DNA of 64,000 nucleotides, taken from NCBI GenBank assembly GCA_913064945.1, contig CAJYAN010000004.1, positions 174,001-238,000 on the forward strand, given 5' to 3'. The notes under the pieces are model-generated. The model was not told where the DNA came from and searched no databases. It was given only the letters and a program-made list of their open reading frames with translations. Position numbers and translations under genes: made by a program. Shown in pieces: positions 1 to 8,906 of the stretch. Origin of the DNA: an uncultured Gammaproteobacteria bacterium (GTDB lineage: Bacteria; Pseudomonadota; Gammaproteobacteria; UBA6429; Thiohalophilaceae). The first letter of the stretch is position 1. Each line of letters starts with the position of its first letter.

Positions 1-111
1 AATAAGGTTATTAGTACCTTACGTGAGCGTTATCCGCATCAATTCAGCCTGCAAGTTTTGGTTTGCGACTTTGAAGGCAATAAACTAGCCGAAGCGGCAG
101 ACGGTAATTAA
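1..111 (+). CDS. cbiD: C-terminal fragment, probable cobalt-precorrin-5B C1-methyltransferase (CbiD)
   Basis: An open frame runs from base 1 to a TAA at 109-111 and gives about 36 residues ending in a D-F-E-G-N-K-L-A stretch. The tail resembles the C-terminus of CbiD, which methylates C1 of the corrin ring in the anaerobic cobalamin pathway. The stop overlaps the ATG of the next gene by one base, so the two are almost certainly co-transcribed. Only the tail is visible, so the family call rests largely on context; another cobalamin-pathway enzyme is possible. Confidence 0.45.
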   Translation, partial: NKVISTLRERYPHQFSLQVLVCDFEGNKLAEAADGN

Positions 112-1397
112 TGATGAGTCAGGTTTGTCGTATTATTGGTGTCCTTGATAATGGTGCGGAAGGTATAACGCCTCAGGCGCTGCAGCACATACAGCAGGCC
201 GAGGTCATTATTGGTGGCACACGTGTCTTACAACTATTCAGTGATAGTTATACCAGGGATACTCAACTGTATGATCTCACCACGAAGTTAATGCAGGTGC
301 CGGAGTGGATTCAGCAGGGTCTTGCTGAGAACAGGAATGTCGTAGTCCTGGCGACCGGCGACCCAATGTGCCATGGCCTGGGTCGGTTTCTTATTAACAG
401 GCTTGGACTGGAACAGTGTGAAATTATTCCAAACGTCTCTACTATTCAAATGGCCTTTGCTCGCTTAGGGTTAAGCTGGCAGGACATCAAGATATGTTCC
501 GTGCATAGCAAAGATGCTGGCGAATGGCTTGAAGGTGCGGCCCCTTCCCATGGCCTGTATAAACTTTTACAGATGATCAGACAACACGATACGCTGGCGG
601 TGCTGACCAGCCCGGAGAATACACCGGCGCGTATCGCCCGCATGCTGCAAATCGAAGGCTTGGCCGGAGAGTATGTCATGCATATAGTTAGTAGCATTCT
701 CAAGCCTGATGAATCCATCGTGGTAAATATTGCAATCAATGACGTGGTGCAACAGGATTTTCCTGAGCTCAATGTTGTGGTGATTCAGGCCAGGGAGAAA
801 ATAGCCGACCCGGTCATGTTTGGGATGCCCGATAACAGCTTTCAGCAGCGCAAGCCGGATAAGGGCCTGATCACCAAGCGTGAGGTACGTGCCGTATCAC
901 TGGCCAATATGCAGCTGCGACGTAACAGCGTCGTCTGGGATATCGGCGCCGGTTCCGGCGCAGTGGGGATTGAAGCGGCACGCCTGTGTGTCGATGGTCA
1001 TGTCTATGCGATTGAAAAGAATGAGGCGGATGCAGCCAATGCCCTAGTCAATAAACGTCAGATGCAGGTCAGCAATTACACTTTAATTAATTGTAAGGCG
1101 CCGGAAGGTCTGAATGACTGGGATGACCCCGATGCGGTATTTATTGGTGGCTCAGGTGGTGAGCTGGCAGCCTTAATCGAACTTTGTTTGCAACGTCTTC
1201 AACCCAACGGTCACCTGGTTATGAATTTTGTTACCTTTGAAAATCTGCATACAGCTACCGGCATGCTGAAACAATTAGGTGTTGAGTATGTGATTGTTCA
1301 ACTCAACGCTGCACGTAGTCAGCCTATTTTAAATATGCAACGCCTGGCGGCAGAGAACCCGGTCTGGATCGTCACCGTCTGCAAAGGTAAAAACTGA
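111..1397 (+). CDS. cbiET: Fused CbiE/CbiT precorrin-6Y (precorrin-7/8) methyltransferase-decarboxylase
   Basis: 428-residue fusion of the two activities that methylate C5 and C15 of the corrin ring and remove the C12 acetate carboxyl during cobalamin synthesis. The N-terminal ~210 residues are a tetrapyrrole methylase (CbiE; G-D-P-M near residue 85). The C-terminal half is a Rossmann SAM methyltransferase (CbiT) with the SAM loop D-I-G-A-G-S-G at about residues 277-283 and a second G-G-S-G-G loop. The fusion equals CobL of the aerobic pathway and is common in proteobacteria. Tandem ATGs at 111 and 114 leave the exact start open. Its stop overlaps the cbiL start (TGATG). Confidence 0.93.
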   Translation: MMSQVCRIIGVLDNGAEGITPQALQHIQQAEVIIGGTRVLQLFSDSYTRDTQLYDLTTKLMQVPEWIQQGLAENRNVVVLATGDPMCHGLGRFLINRLGLEQCEIIPNVSTIQMAFARLGLSWQDIKICSVHSKDAGEWLEGAAPSHGLYKLLQMIRQHDTLAVLTSPENTPARIARMLQIEGLAGEYVMHIVSSILKPDESIVVNIAINDVVQQDFPELNVVVIQAREKIADPVMFGMPDNSFQQRKPDKGLITKREVRAVSLANMQLRRNSVVWDIGAGSGAVGIEAARLCVDGHVYAIEKNEADAANALVNKRQMQVSNYTLINCKAPEGLNDWDDPDAVFIGGSGGELAALIELCLQRLQPNGHLVMNFVTFENLHTATGMLKQLGVEYVIVQLNAARSQPILNMQRLAAENPVWIVTVCKGKN

Positions 1398-2179
1398 TGT
1401 CGAATAAAGGACGCCTATATGGTGTTTCGCTGGGACCTGGCGACCCCGGTTTGATTACACGTCGTGCCTGGGAATGCCTGCAACAGGATGCTGTCTGGAC
1501 CTATCCGAAGCGCAATAAGAAGAGTGACAGCTACGCACTCGATATCGTTGTACGTGCAGGGCTTGAACTACCGAGCGAGCATCAGGAATTGATTTTCCCG
1601 ATGACACATGACGAGAAGAAACTGGCCAGGCACTGGCTGGCAGCAGCGGAGTCGGTGTTGAGTTATTTGCAGCAGGGTCAAGATGTCATGTTTTTGGTGG
1701 AGGGTGATGCCTCGACGTATTCTACCTTTGGCCACCTGGCGCGTACGGTACAGGCCATGGATGATAAAGTCGAGCTTGAGATTATTGCCGGTGTTTCTTC
1801 CTTTCATGCGGCTGCGGCAAAGACGCAAATACCGCTCTCGGATGTTGACGATACCATTGCCATTATCCCGGCGGGTTATGGGATTGGTATGATCGAAAAG
1901 CTATTAAACGATTTTGATACCCTGGTTTTGTTAAAAGTTAAACCCTTAATGGACGACATTATTGATTTACTGGGCCGCAAGGGCCTGTTGGAGAGCAGTT
2001 GTTTTATTGAAAAGGCCGGCTCGCCGGAAGAGCGTGTCGTAGAGGATATAAAAAGCCTGCGTGGCGAGAAGGTCAATTACCTGTCGCTATTATTAATTAA
2101 GAATCCGCAACGACAGCGCAGCGAAGTAATTCGCGGTTGTCGCAAAAAGTCTACCGTGCCAGAGGAACAATCTACATGA
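1397..2179 (+). CDS. cbiL: Precorrin-2 / cobalt-factor II C20-methyltransferase
   Basis: 260-residue tetrapyrrole methylase that transfers a methyl group from SAM to C20 of (cobalt-)precorrin-2, one of the first corrin-specific steps. The fold signature G-P-G-D-P-G is at residues 13-18, with the G-D-A-S-T-Y-S-T segment around 102-109 and the family's R-R-A-W-E start region. Length fits CbiL/CobI. It starts one base inside the cbiET stop and ends in an ATGA overlap with cbiG, so translational coupling across the operon is likely. Sequence alone does not decide whether it prefers the cobalt-loaded or metal-free substrate; the CbiG and CbiH neighbours favour the early-cobalt route. Confidence 0.93.
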   Translation: MSNKGRLYGVSLGPGDPGLITRRAWECLQQDAVWTYPKRNKKSDSYALDIVVRAGLELPSEHQELIFPMTHDEKKLARHWLAAAESVLSYLQQGQDVMFLVEGDASTYSTFGHLARTVQAMDDKVELEIIAGVSSFHAAAAKTQIPLSDVDDTIAIIPAGYGIGMIEKLLNDFDTLVLLKVKPLMDDIIDLLGRKGLLESSCFIEKAGSPEERVVEDIKSLRGEKVNYLSLLLIKNPQRQRSEVIRGCRKKSTVPEEQST

Positions 2180-2922
2180 ATAATAGTGTCGAACCAAGAG
2201 TTGCATTACTGGCGATCACCAAGCACGGTGCCAATCAGGTTACCGGCCTGGCGGCACACTTGCCACAGGCGGATGTTGTCGTCGCGGAGAAATTTGCCGA
2301 GCTCATGACTACGGTGCCAAATCAAGTGAATGCCTATAGCGGTGCGCTAAGCGCGCAGATCAGCACGCTCTTTGCCCAGTATGATCAAATCATTTTTTTT
2401 GTCTCCCTCGGTGCCGTCGTGCGCCTGGTCGCACCGCACCTGAAATCCAAAGACGAAGACCCGGGTATTCTGGTGGTTGATGATGCGGCGCAGTTTGTTA
2501 TCCCGGTGCTGTCGGGTCATGTCGGTGGTGCAAATGCCTATGCTGAATTAGTGGCAAATTTATTAGGTGCAACAGCCGTGGTCACCACGGCCTCTGATGT
2601 GGGTAAGACCATTCCGGTGGATATTCTGGGGCGTGAGCTGGGTTGGAAAGTTGAAGCACCGAAGATCAATATCACGCGTGTCTCGGCGCACGTGGTGAAT
2701 GAAGAGCCGATTGCTTTTGTGCAGGAGGCGGGTGCGAGAAACTGGTGGACACGGCCGACACCACTACCAAAGAATATCAGTTTGTTTGACAATTTTACTG
2801 ATGTTGACCTGGCCAAGTTCAAGGCGGTGTTATGGGTGACAGAGTCCGTTATTGACGAAGGTACGTGGGCACAGTTGCAGGAGCGCCTGGTCGTCTATCG
2901 GCCACCAGCAGGACAGGTGTGA
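2176..2922 (+). CDS. cbiG: CbiG, N-terminal and central domains (cobalt-precorrin-5A hydrolase)
   Basis: 248 residues. CbiG opens the delta-lactone of cobalt-precorrin-5A and releases acetaldehyde in the anaerobic cobalamin pathway. The N-terminal domain carries F-F-V-S-L-G-A-V-V-R followed by V-I-P-V-L-S-G-H-V-G-G-A-N, the diagnostic CbiG region with the conserved G-H and G-G-A-N. The ATG at 2176 overlaps the cbiL stop (ATGA) and follows an AGAGGAAC ribosome site; an upstream in-frame ATG at 2137 lies within cbiL and is less likely. The usual C-terminal (CobE-like) domain is missing here and is encoded by the next gene, so CbiG is split. Confidence 0.88.
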   Translation: MNNSVEPRVALLAITKHGANQVTGLAAHLPQADVVVAEKFAELMTTVPNQVNAYSGALSAQISTLFAQYDQIIFFVSLGAVVRLVAPHLKSKDEDPGILVVDDAAQFVIPVLSGHVGGANAYAELVANLLGATAVVTTASDVGKTIPVDILGRELGWKVEAPKINITRVSAHVVNEEPIAFVQEAGARNWWTRPTPLPKNISLFDNFTDVDLAKFKAVLWVTESVIDEGTWAQLQERLVVYRPPAGQV

Positions 2923-3320
2923 GCAGGGTCATCCTCGGTATGGGCTGTGACCGTGGCACCACACTGGCAACACTGGAGGCGGCCATCGATGAGGCGCTGT
3001 CGACTATCGAGCTGGAGCGAGGCGCGATCAAGGTGTTGGCGACGATTGATAAAAAGCGTGATGAGCAGGGTTTATTACAGCTGGCTGAGAAATATCACTG
3101 GCAGATGCAATTTTTTACGGCTGAACAGTTGGCTCAGGTGGACGTTCCCAACCCATCTGCCGTGGTATTAAAGTATATGGGGACACCGGCGGTGGCAGAG
3201 GCGGCGGCGATGTTGGCGGCCAAAGCCGGTGTTAGTGAGTTATTAATTGAAAAACACAAATACCGTGGTAGTGATGGTAAGAATGCGACGGTGTCGGTAG
3301 TGAGGTTGAGTAATGAGTAA
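2919..3320 (+). CDS. CbiG C-terminal domain / CobE-like protein
   Basis: 133 residues with the CbiG_C/CobE signature: G-M-G-C-D-R-G-T near the N-terminus, A-T-I-D-K-K-R-D-E in the middle, and a C-terminal E-K-H-K-Y-R-G-S-D-G-K-N-A-T-V-S stretch. The start is taken as GTG at 2919, which overlaps the cbiG stop (GTGA) and has AGGAC about 8 bases upstream; an in-frame ATG at 2865 would extend into cbiG without such a site. In most anaerobic-pathway organisms this domain is fused to CbiG. Here it is a separate, translationally coupled cistron like stand-alone CobE. Its stop overlaps cbiH by 8 bases. Confidence 0.8.
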   Translation: MSRVILGMGCDRGTTLATLEAAIDEALSTIELERGAIKVLATIDKKRDEQGLLQLAEKYHWQMQFFTAEQLAQVDVPNPSAVVLKYMGTPAVAEAAAMLAAKAGVSELLIEKHKYRGSDGKNATVSVVRLSNE

Positions 3321-4674
3321 TAAAGGTAAAATTTTTCTGGTAGGTTTTGGCCCTGGGAGTAAGGAACATATGACACAGAGGGCACGTGAGGCGATTGCCG
3401 AGTCTGATGTGGTGATCGGTTACTCGACCTATATTCAACTGGTCAAAGAACTGCTTGATGGCAAGGAGGTCGTGCGTAAGGGGATGACCGAAGAAATTGA
3501 CCGTTGTGTCGAAGCCTATGAGCAGGCCGTACAGGGCAAAACCGTCGCACTGGTATCCTCCGGTGATATTGGCGTCTACGGTATGGCTGGCCCGACCTAT
3601 GAAGTGTTGTTGCAATCTGGCTGGACACCGCAGAGTGATATCGAAGTCGAGACCGTCCCCGGCACGACCGCGCTATCGGCATGTGCCTCTCTAGTGGGTG
3701 CGCCGCTGACACATGACTTTTGCTCCATCTCCCTGTCCGACTTATTAACGCCCTGGCCAACGATTGCCAAACGTATTGATGCCGCTGGGCGTAGTGACTT
3801 TGTCGTCGCTCTTTATAATCCCAAGAGTGGTCGACGCACCCAGCAGATTGTCGAGGCGCAACGAATCCTGTTGCAATATCGTAAAGCAGAGACACCAGTT
3901 GCCATCGTCAAGTCGGCCTATCGGGATATGCAGGATGTGCAAATGACGACGCTGGATAAAATGTCTGAACATAAGATCGGTATGTTGAGTACGGTACTGA
4001 TCGGTAACAGCAGTACCTTTATGCAGGAAGGCCTGATGATCACCCCGCGTGGTTATGCCAATAAATATGACAATATTACCGGTGAAACCAAAGATGGCGA
4101 AAAGGCTGGTCGCTCGCTTACCATGGGTCTTATCAGCTGGAAGTCGGTGGTGCGTGAGTACCTCAATAACGAACCGCATCACTCCTTGCGCGATGTGGCG
4201 CGCTTCTTTAATGCCCCAATGGGTGAAATTGTCTCAGCCATTGGAGAGGCAGATGCGGATGTGACTACCGGCGGCTATAAGGCGCTGGCCATTGCCCCGG
4301 ACAAGATCGAACAGGCAATCGAAGTCAGCAAAGGCTTTGGCAAACTGCGTGCCGTGGTCAGGGCCGAAGGTGGCGCGATTTCTGAATTGATGATTAATAG
4401 CAATGACTTCGAACAACGCGGTGACTGGCTCAATATCGAGAACGAACACTTTCACTTTCATGTGAACTGGCCGCAGGTGACCTCTGCCTGGCTGGTACGA
4501 CATGATAGCAAGCTGTTGGGTGTACAGTTCTTTAACCCGCAGAATGAAACCGTATTTAATTTATCCGTCGTTAAACAGGATGGCGAGTTTAGTCAAGACG
4601 TCGTTGAAAAATACAATCATGCCTGGAACGAACTGGGTATACGTGCAATACAGGAGAAAGCAGTCAATGAGTAG
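3313..4674 (+). CDS. cbiH: Precorrin-3B C17-methyltransferase CbiH/CobJ fused to a ChuX/HutX-like heme-binding domain
   Basis: 453 residues, against about 240-250 for plain CbiH/CobJ. Residues 1 to ~250 are the tetrapyrrole methylase that methylates C17 and contracts the ring (F-G-P-G-S at 12-16, G-D-I-G-V-Y-G-M, L-Y-N-P-K-S, G-N-S-S-T and the closing T-P-R-G-Y). Residues ~275-453 are extra. They align by eye with the whole ChuX/HutX/HemS heme-carrier domain: an opening helix like ChuX S-L-Q-E-F-L-K-T-E-P, then G-K-L-R-A-V-V-R, then D-W-L-N-I and a His-rich strand (H379, H381, H383), then V-Q-F-F-N near the end. The extra domain may hold a corrinoid intermediate; that is inference. The stop overlaps the next gene by 8 bases. 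Confidence 0.88.
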   Translation: MSNKGKIFLVGFGPGSKEHMTQRAREAIAESDVVIGYSTYIQLVKELLDGKEVVRKGMTEEIDRCVEAYEQAVQGKTVALVSSGDIGVYGMAGPTYEVLLQSGWTPQSDIEVETVPGTTALSACASLVGAPLTHDFCSISLSDLLTPWPTIAKRIDAAGRSDFVVALYNPKSGRRTQQIVEAQRILLQYRKAETPVAIVKSAYRDMQDVQMTTLDKMSEHKIGMLSTVLIGNSSTFMQEGLMITPRGYANKYDNITGETKDGEKAGRSLTMGLISWKSVVREYLNNEPHHSLRDVARFFNAPMGEIVSAIGEADADVTTGGYKALAIAPDKIEQAIEVSKGFGKLRAVVRAEGGAISELMINSNDFEQRGDWLNIENEHFHFHVNWPQVTSAWLVRHDSKLLGVQFFNPQNETVFNLSVVKQDGEFSQDVVEKYNHAWNELGIRAIQEKAVNE

Positions 4675-5017
4675 TGAATTGGAAAAACCCAAAATGATGG
4701 ATTACAAGCGACACATGCTGGTATGTGTGGGGCCGCGTTGTACGGAAGAAGGCGAGTCGGAAGAACTCTTCAGCATGCTGGCAGAAAAATTCAAGGCCGC
4801 GGGGATCGATAATGGTGAGATGCGGGTCAAACGCACACGCACCAGTTGCTTTGCAACCTGTAAGTCTGGTCCGATTATTTGCGTGCAGCCAGACGGTATC
4901 TGGTACTACAACGTTACCGAGGAAAATCTGGATCGGATTATCGAGCAACACCTGGTTGGTGGCTTGCCGGTGGAAGACCTGATCTATCATCGCGGGCCTG
5001 AGTGTGCCTCTGCCTGA
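4667..5017 (+). CDS. Thioredoxin-like (2Fe-2S) ferredoxin of the cobalamin operon
   Basis: 116 residues. The start is ATG 4667, 8 bases inside cbiH, with AGGAGAAAG at 4651-4659; a longer in-frame start at 4502 lies wholly within cbiH. The protein matches the thioredoxin-like 2Fe-2S ferredoxin family: M-L-V-C-V-G-P-R-C in the N-terminal third and S-C-F-A-T-C about 35 residues later give four cysteines in the expected spacing. Such ferredoxins often sit at the end of cobalamin operons and are thought to supply electrons for ring contraction or cobalt reduction. No partner is proven here. It is the last intact gene of the run. Confidence 0.82.
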   Translation: MSSELEKPKMMDYKRHMLVCVGPRCTEEGESEELFSMLAEKFKAAGIDNGEMRVKRTRTSCFATCKSGPIICVQPDGIWYYNVTEENLDRIIEQHLVGGLPVEDLIYHRGPECASA

Positions 5018-5024
5018 GCAGGAT

Positions 5025-5656
<632 letters not shown>

Positions 5657-5942
5657 TAGTCGGTGTAAACCTGTTTGTGTCAGATTTTAGCGGTCAGAGA
5701 GGGTGACTTTTGCCGCCGAAAAATTGGCGCAGCCTATATGACCTCGCCTGGTATAGCCCGGACCAGTTATGTCTGTACGTAATATAATTAAGTACTATCA
5801 TGCACTTAGCCATGTGATATGAGTCGTCTTAAAAAGCAGCATCTAATACCATATTAAATGGCATACTACGTGCTTGTATAAGTAGTATCTGTAATGACTG
5901 GCAGGTAGGCTAGAATAGTATTGAAATCAGGAAGAAAATGCG
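5657..5942. other. Intergenic spacer upstream of parA-like gene
   Basis: 286 bases between the bluB remnant and the ParA gene. The last ~180 bases are AT-rich and probably hold the promoter of the ParA gene; no operator or terminator could be assigned. A short dyad (TACTAC ... GTAGTA) lies near 5866-5887. Confidence 0.3.
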
Positions 5943-6656
5943 TTGACAGAATCACTCCAAAAAATCATTGTGCTTAACTCCAAAGGTGGCTGCGGTAAAA
6001 CCACGATCGCGACCAATCTGGCGAGTTTATACAGCCGGGAGGGCTATGCGACGGCCCTGATGGATTATGACCCGCAGGCTTCCAGTCTACGCTGGCTTCG
6101 GGTTCGGCCTAAAGAATCTCCCCCCATCTACGCCGTACCGGCTGCCGAACGGCAAAAATCCACAACCACGCTGGCCTGGCAAATACGTGTACCACCTGAG
6201 ACGCAGCGTATTATTATCGACGCCCCGGCCGGGGTAGATGATTTTCAGTTACAGAATTTTGTCCGCCAGGCGGATACCATTCTTATTCCTGTGTTGCCCT
6301 CACCGATTGACATCCATGCCGCCACGCGTTTTATCGAGTGCCTGTTACTGGTTGGCAAGGTTCGTCAGTATGGGGTGCGTGTTGGTGTTGTTGCCAATCG
6401 TGTCAAACAAAACACCCGAATTTATAAATCACTGCAACGCTTTCTGGATACGTTGAAACTACCGTTAATCACCACCTTGCGTGATACCCAGCATTACGTG
6501 CGAGCTGCCGAACGCGGCATAGGTGTACATGAACTCTGGGATAAACGCGCCGATATCGACCGCGAACAGTGGCAGCCTCTCTGGCAATGGCTGGAAAACA
6601 GCACCACCTTCGACACGACTACAACCACTTCTGTGACCAATTCCGCAGTAATGTAA
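5943..6656 (+). CDS. ParA/MinD-family P-loop ATPase
   Basis: 237 residues. The deviant Walker A motif K-G-G-C-G-K-T-T is at about residues 15-22, D-Y-D-P-Q-A-S (Walker A-prime) around 41-47, and I-I-I-D-A-P-A-G (Walker B) around 90. These mark the ParA/Soj family that dimerises on ATP and positions DNA or protein cargo. The start is TTG at 5943, with AGGAAGA about 9 bases upstream; no in-frame ATG is available. No parB follows, so it is an orphan positioning ATPase and not a chromosome-partition pair. The next gene on the same strand is a membrane signalling protein 74 bases away. Cargo is unknown. Confidence 0.85.
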   Translation: MTESLQKIIVLNSKGGCGKTTIATNLASLYSREGYATALMDYDPQASSLRWLRVRPKESPPIYAVPAAERQKSTTTLAWQIRVPPETQRIIIDAPAGVDDFQLQNFVRQADTILIPVLPSPIDIHAATRFIECLLLVGKVRQYGVRVGVVANRVKQNTRIYKSLQRFLDTLKLPLITTLRDTQHYVRAAERGIGVHELWDKRADIDREQWQPLWQWLENSTTFDTTTTTSVTNSAVM

Positions 6657-6730
6657 ACGGTTTTAAACTTCGCTCCGGCCTGTTCGACACACACTTGTAA
6701 GATTCACCATTCTAACAGCCAGGCCGAACC

Positions 6731-7921
6731 ATGCGTTTATCACATCAAATAACGTTGTTGATCTCGTTTGTCATGTTCCTGATGTTAATGGCCACTGTCT
6801 ATATCAGTATTCATGGTAGTCGTCAGTATTTGCTGGAACAGATGCGCCTCGATGGACAACATGCGGGTCGCACCCTGGCAAATGAGATCAGCCCAGTTCT
6901 GTCAGCCGGGGAACGCTCGCTGGCGGAGGCGATGCTGAATTCTGTTTTCAATCGTGGTACTTACCAGAGAATTCAAATCAGGGCATTGGACGGCAAGGTG
7001 CTATTTGAGCGTCATGTGCCAGTCGTGGTGCGAGGTGTGCCCACCTGGTTCATGGCCCTCATTGCCGTGGAGGTGCCTACGGTGACGTCGCCGGTGGTGG
7101 ACGGTGTGACTCGAATCGCGACGGTGGAAATGAGTCCACAGCCCGGCAATGCCTATCGAGTCTTGTGGAAAATGACCTTATCAAATCTAACCTGGGTTAT
7201 TGCCCTGGCTGTCATTGGCGTGATACTCCTTGGCTTGATCATCGCCAGCGCCTTACGTCCGCTGACACAGGTCAAGCGACAGGCGGACGCAATCGCCCGG
7301 CAAAATTATTCGCTGCAGACGAAGCTTCCCTTTGCCCGTGAACTGCGTCAGTTGGTGGTGGCGATGAATGATATGGCAGAGAAACTGGAGCATGCGATGG
7401 TTGCACAGCTGGATCATGTGATCGAACTGTCCAACCAGGTGAGGACTGATGCCGGGAGTGGTCTGCTTAATCGTGAAGGCTTTGATGAAAGACTGCATCG
7501 CGCCCTTAAACAGGACATCAATCTGCAGGGACAACTACTCATAATTCGAATCCGCGGTCTGGAACGACTCAACCAGTTTTTCAGTTTTAAACGGGGTAAC
7601 GAGGAGTTGCACAAGATCATTAGCAAACTTAAACAACTCTCGGCAAACCAATGGGATATGGCGCGTCTCGCCGGTGCCGATCTGGTGGTATTCATCCCCG
7701 ACGTATCAGACCATGATCTGGAGCAGCGCTGCACAGAACTATTGAAGACACTCAATGCTGTTAGTGAAGACCTGCAGTGTGTCATTGGCGGAATAAGTAT
7801 TACAGCGGGCCATGACAGGGAAAGTTTACTCAAGCAGGCCAATCAAGCCCTGCAGCAGGCAGTAGAAGCAAATGACCGCGTTGAGTGTCAGAGTCCCAAG
7901 TTGCGTAGCAGTGGTCTGTGA
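6731..7921 (+). CDS. LapD-like membrane protein: periplasmic sensor, HAMP and degenerate GGDEF domain
   Basis: 396 residues. One membrane helix near residues 7-27, a periplasmic LapD/MoxY-type domain to about 150, a second helix (~157-175), a HAMP linker with A-L-R-P-L-T, then a GGDEF-like domain. The active-site loop reads R-L-A-G-A-D-L-V-V-F where cyclases have R-x-G-G-D/E-E-F, so it should not make cyclic di-GMP. LapD proper continues into an EAL domain that binds the nucleotide; here the protein stops before any EAL. It may therefore be a partner or decoy of another signalling protein. Whether the ParA gene upstream is functionally linked is unknown. Confidence 0.78.
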   Translation: MRLSHQITLLISFVMFLMLMATVYISIHGSRQYLLEQMRLDGQHAGRTLANEISPVLSAGERSLAEAMLNSVFNRGTYQRIQIRALDGKVLFERHVPVVVRGVPTWFMALIAVEVPTVTSPVVDGVTRIATVEMSPQPGNAYRVLWKMTLSNLTWVIALAVIGVILLGLIIASALRPLTQVKRQADAIARQNYSLQTKLPFARELRQLVVAMNDMAEKLEHAMVAQLDHVIELSNQVRTDAGSGLLNREGFDERLHRALKQDINLQGQLLIIRIRGLERLNQFFSFKRGNEELHKIISKLKQLSANQWDMARLAGADLVVFIPDVSDHDLEQRCTELLKTLNAVSEDLQCVIGGISITAGHDRESLLKQANQALQQAVEANDRVECQSPKLRSSGL

Positions 7922-8052
7922 GCATGAGGATGACCGTTATCCTGTTGTGTGAAAAATAGAGCGATTAAACTTTCAGAAACTAGCACTTAGCACCTTTTCG
8001 AGGTCCATCAAGTGTATCGACGCTTCGCTACGACAAACCTGGCACCTGGATT

Positions 8053-8706
8053 TTATCGCAACGACATAATCTCCCAGCCACGCATCTCCGCATGCTGAGC
8101 CAGAGTATCGTCCGGGTTGACGGCAACCGGATGGGTAACGGCCTCTAGTAAGGGGATATCGTTGCGTGAATCACTATAGAAGTAGCTACCTTGCATGTCG
8201 TGCCGGGTCTGCGCCAGCCAGCTGTTCAGACGCAGAACCTTACCCTCCTGAAAGCAGGGGATGCCGCTGGGCTGACCGCTGTAATGACCATTGATGATCT
8301 CGGCCTCGGTGGCCAGTAAGTCGTCGACGCCAAGTCGAGAGGCAATGGGTTCGGTGACGAAACGATTGGTGGCGGTAATGATGAGGAGAAAATCACCAGC
8401 CTGACGATGTCTGTCCAGCAGGGCCTCAGCCTTGGGTAATATAATGGGTTCGATGTACTGCTGCATAAAGCGCTGATGCAGCTCCTGTAATCGTGTCATG
8501 CTCATCTTTGTCAGGGGCTTCAGGCTGAAACTGAGGAACGCATTAATATCCAGCTCGCCCTGTTGATAGGCCTCATAAAAACGCCGGTTCTCCTGCTCGT
8601 ACCAGTCGCCGTCCACAAGCTGTTGCTGGACCAGAAACTGGCCCCAAAGATAGTCACTATCCCCTGCCAGCAGGGTGTTATCAAGGTCAAAAATTGCCAG
8701 GGCCAA
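8053..8706 (-). CDS. HAD-superfamily (subfamily IB) phosphohydrolase, SerB-like
   Basis: 217 residues with all HAD motifs: I (F-D-L-D-N-T-L-L, residues 6-13, nucleophile Asp and acid Asp), II (I-T-A-T-N near 111), III Lys in E-G-K-V-L-R, and IV (S-D-S-R-N-D, about 178). This pattern belongs to the IB group that includes phosphoserine phosphatase and lipid phosphatases, and the substrate cannot be read from sequence. The start is TTG at 8706 with AGGAG 8 bases upstream. It lies back-to-back with rppH, an arrangement seen beside rppH-ptsP in other gammaproteobacteria. Confidence 0.85.
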   Translation of the reverse strand: MALAIFDLDNTLLAGDSDYLWGQFLVQQQLVDGDWYEQENRRFYEAYQQGELDINAFLSFSLKPLTKMSMTRLQELHQRFMQQYIEPIILPKAEALLDRHRQAGDFLLIITATNRFVTEPIASRLGVDDLLATEAEIINGHYSGQPSGIPCFQEGKVLRLNSWLAQTRHDMQGSYFYSDSRNDIPLLEAVTHPVAVNPDDTLAQHAEMRGWEIMSLR

Positions 8707-8906
8707 AGGGAAAACTCCTATAAAAATACCATCATACCAAGTGAAACGGGTATCCGGGGGCTAGTTATTCATATGAATGTCAGTAAGCACCAACAATTCT
8801 TCGTAAGGCTATGATTATAATATAAAATTTATGTCAGTTTGCTGCATTCTCTCATGTGTGAAACAATGCCTTATAAGCTAGAAACCGCTGTCAAAGTGAG
8901 ACTCAA

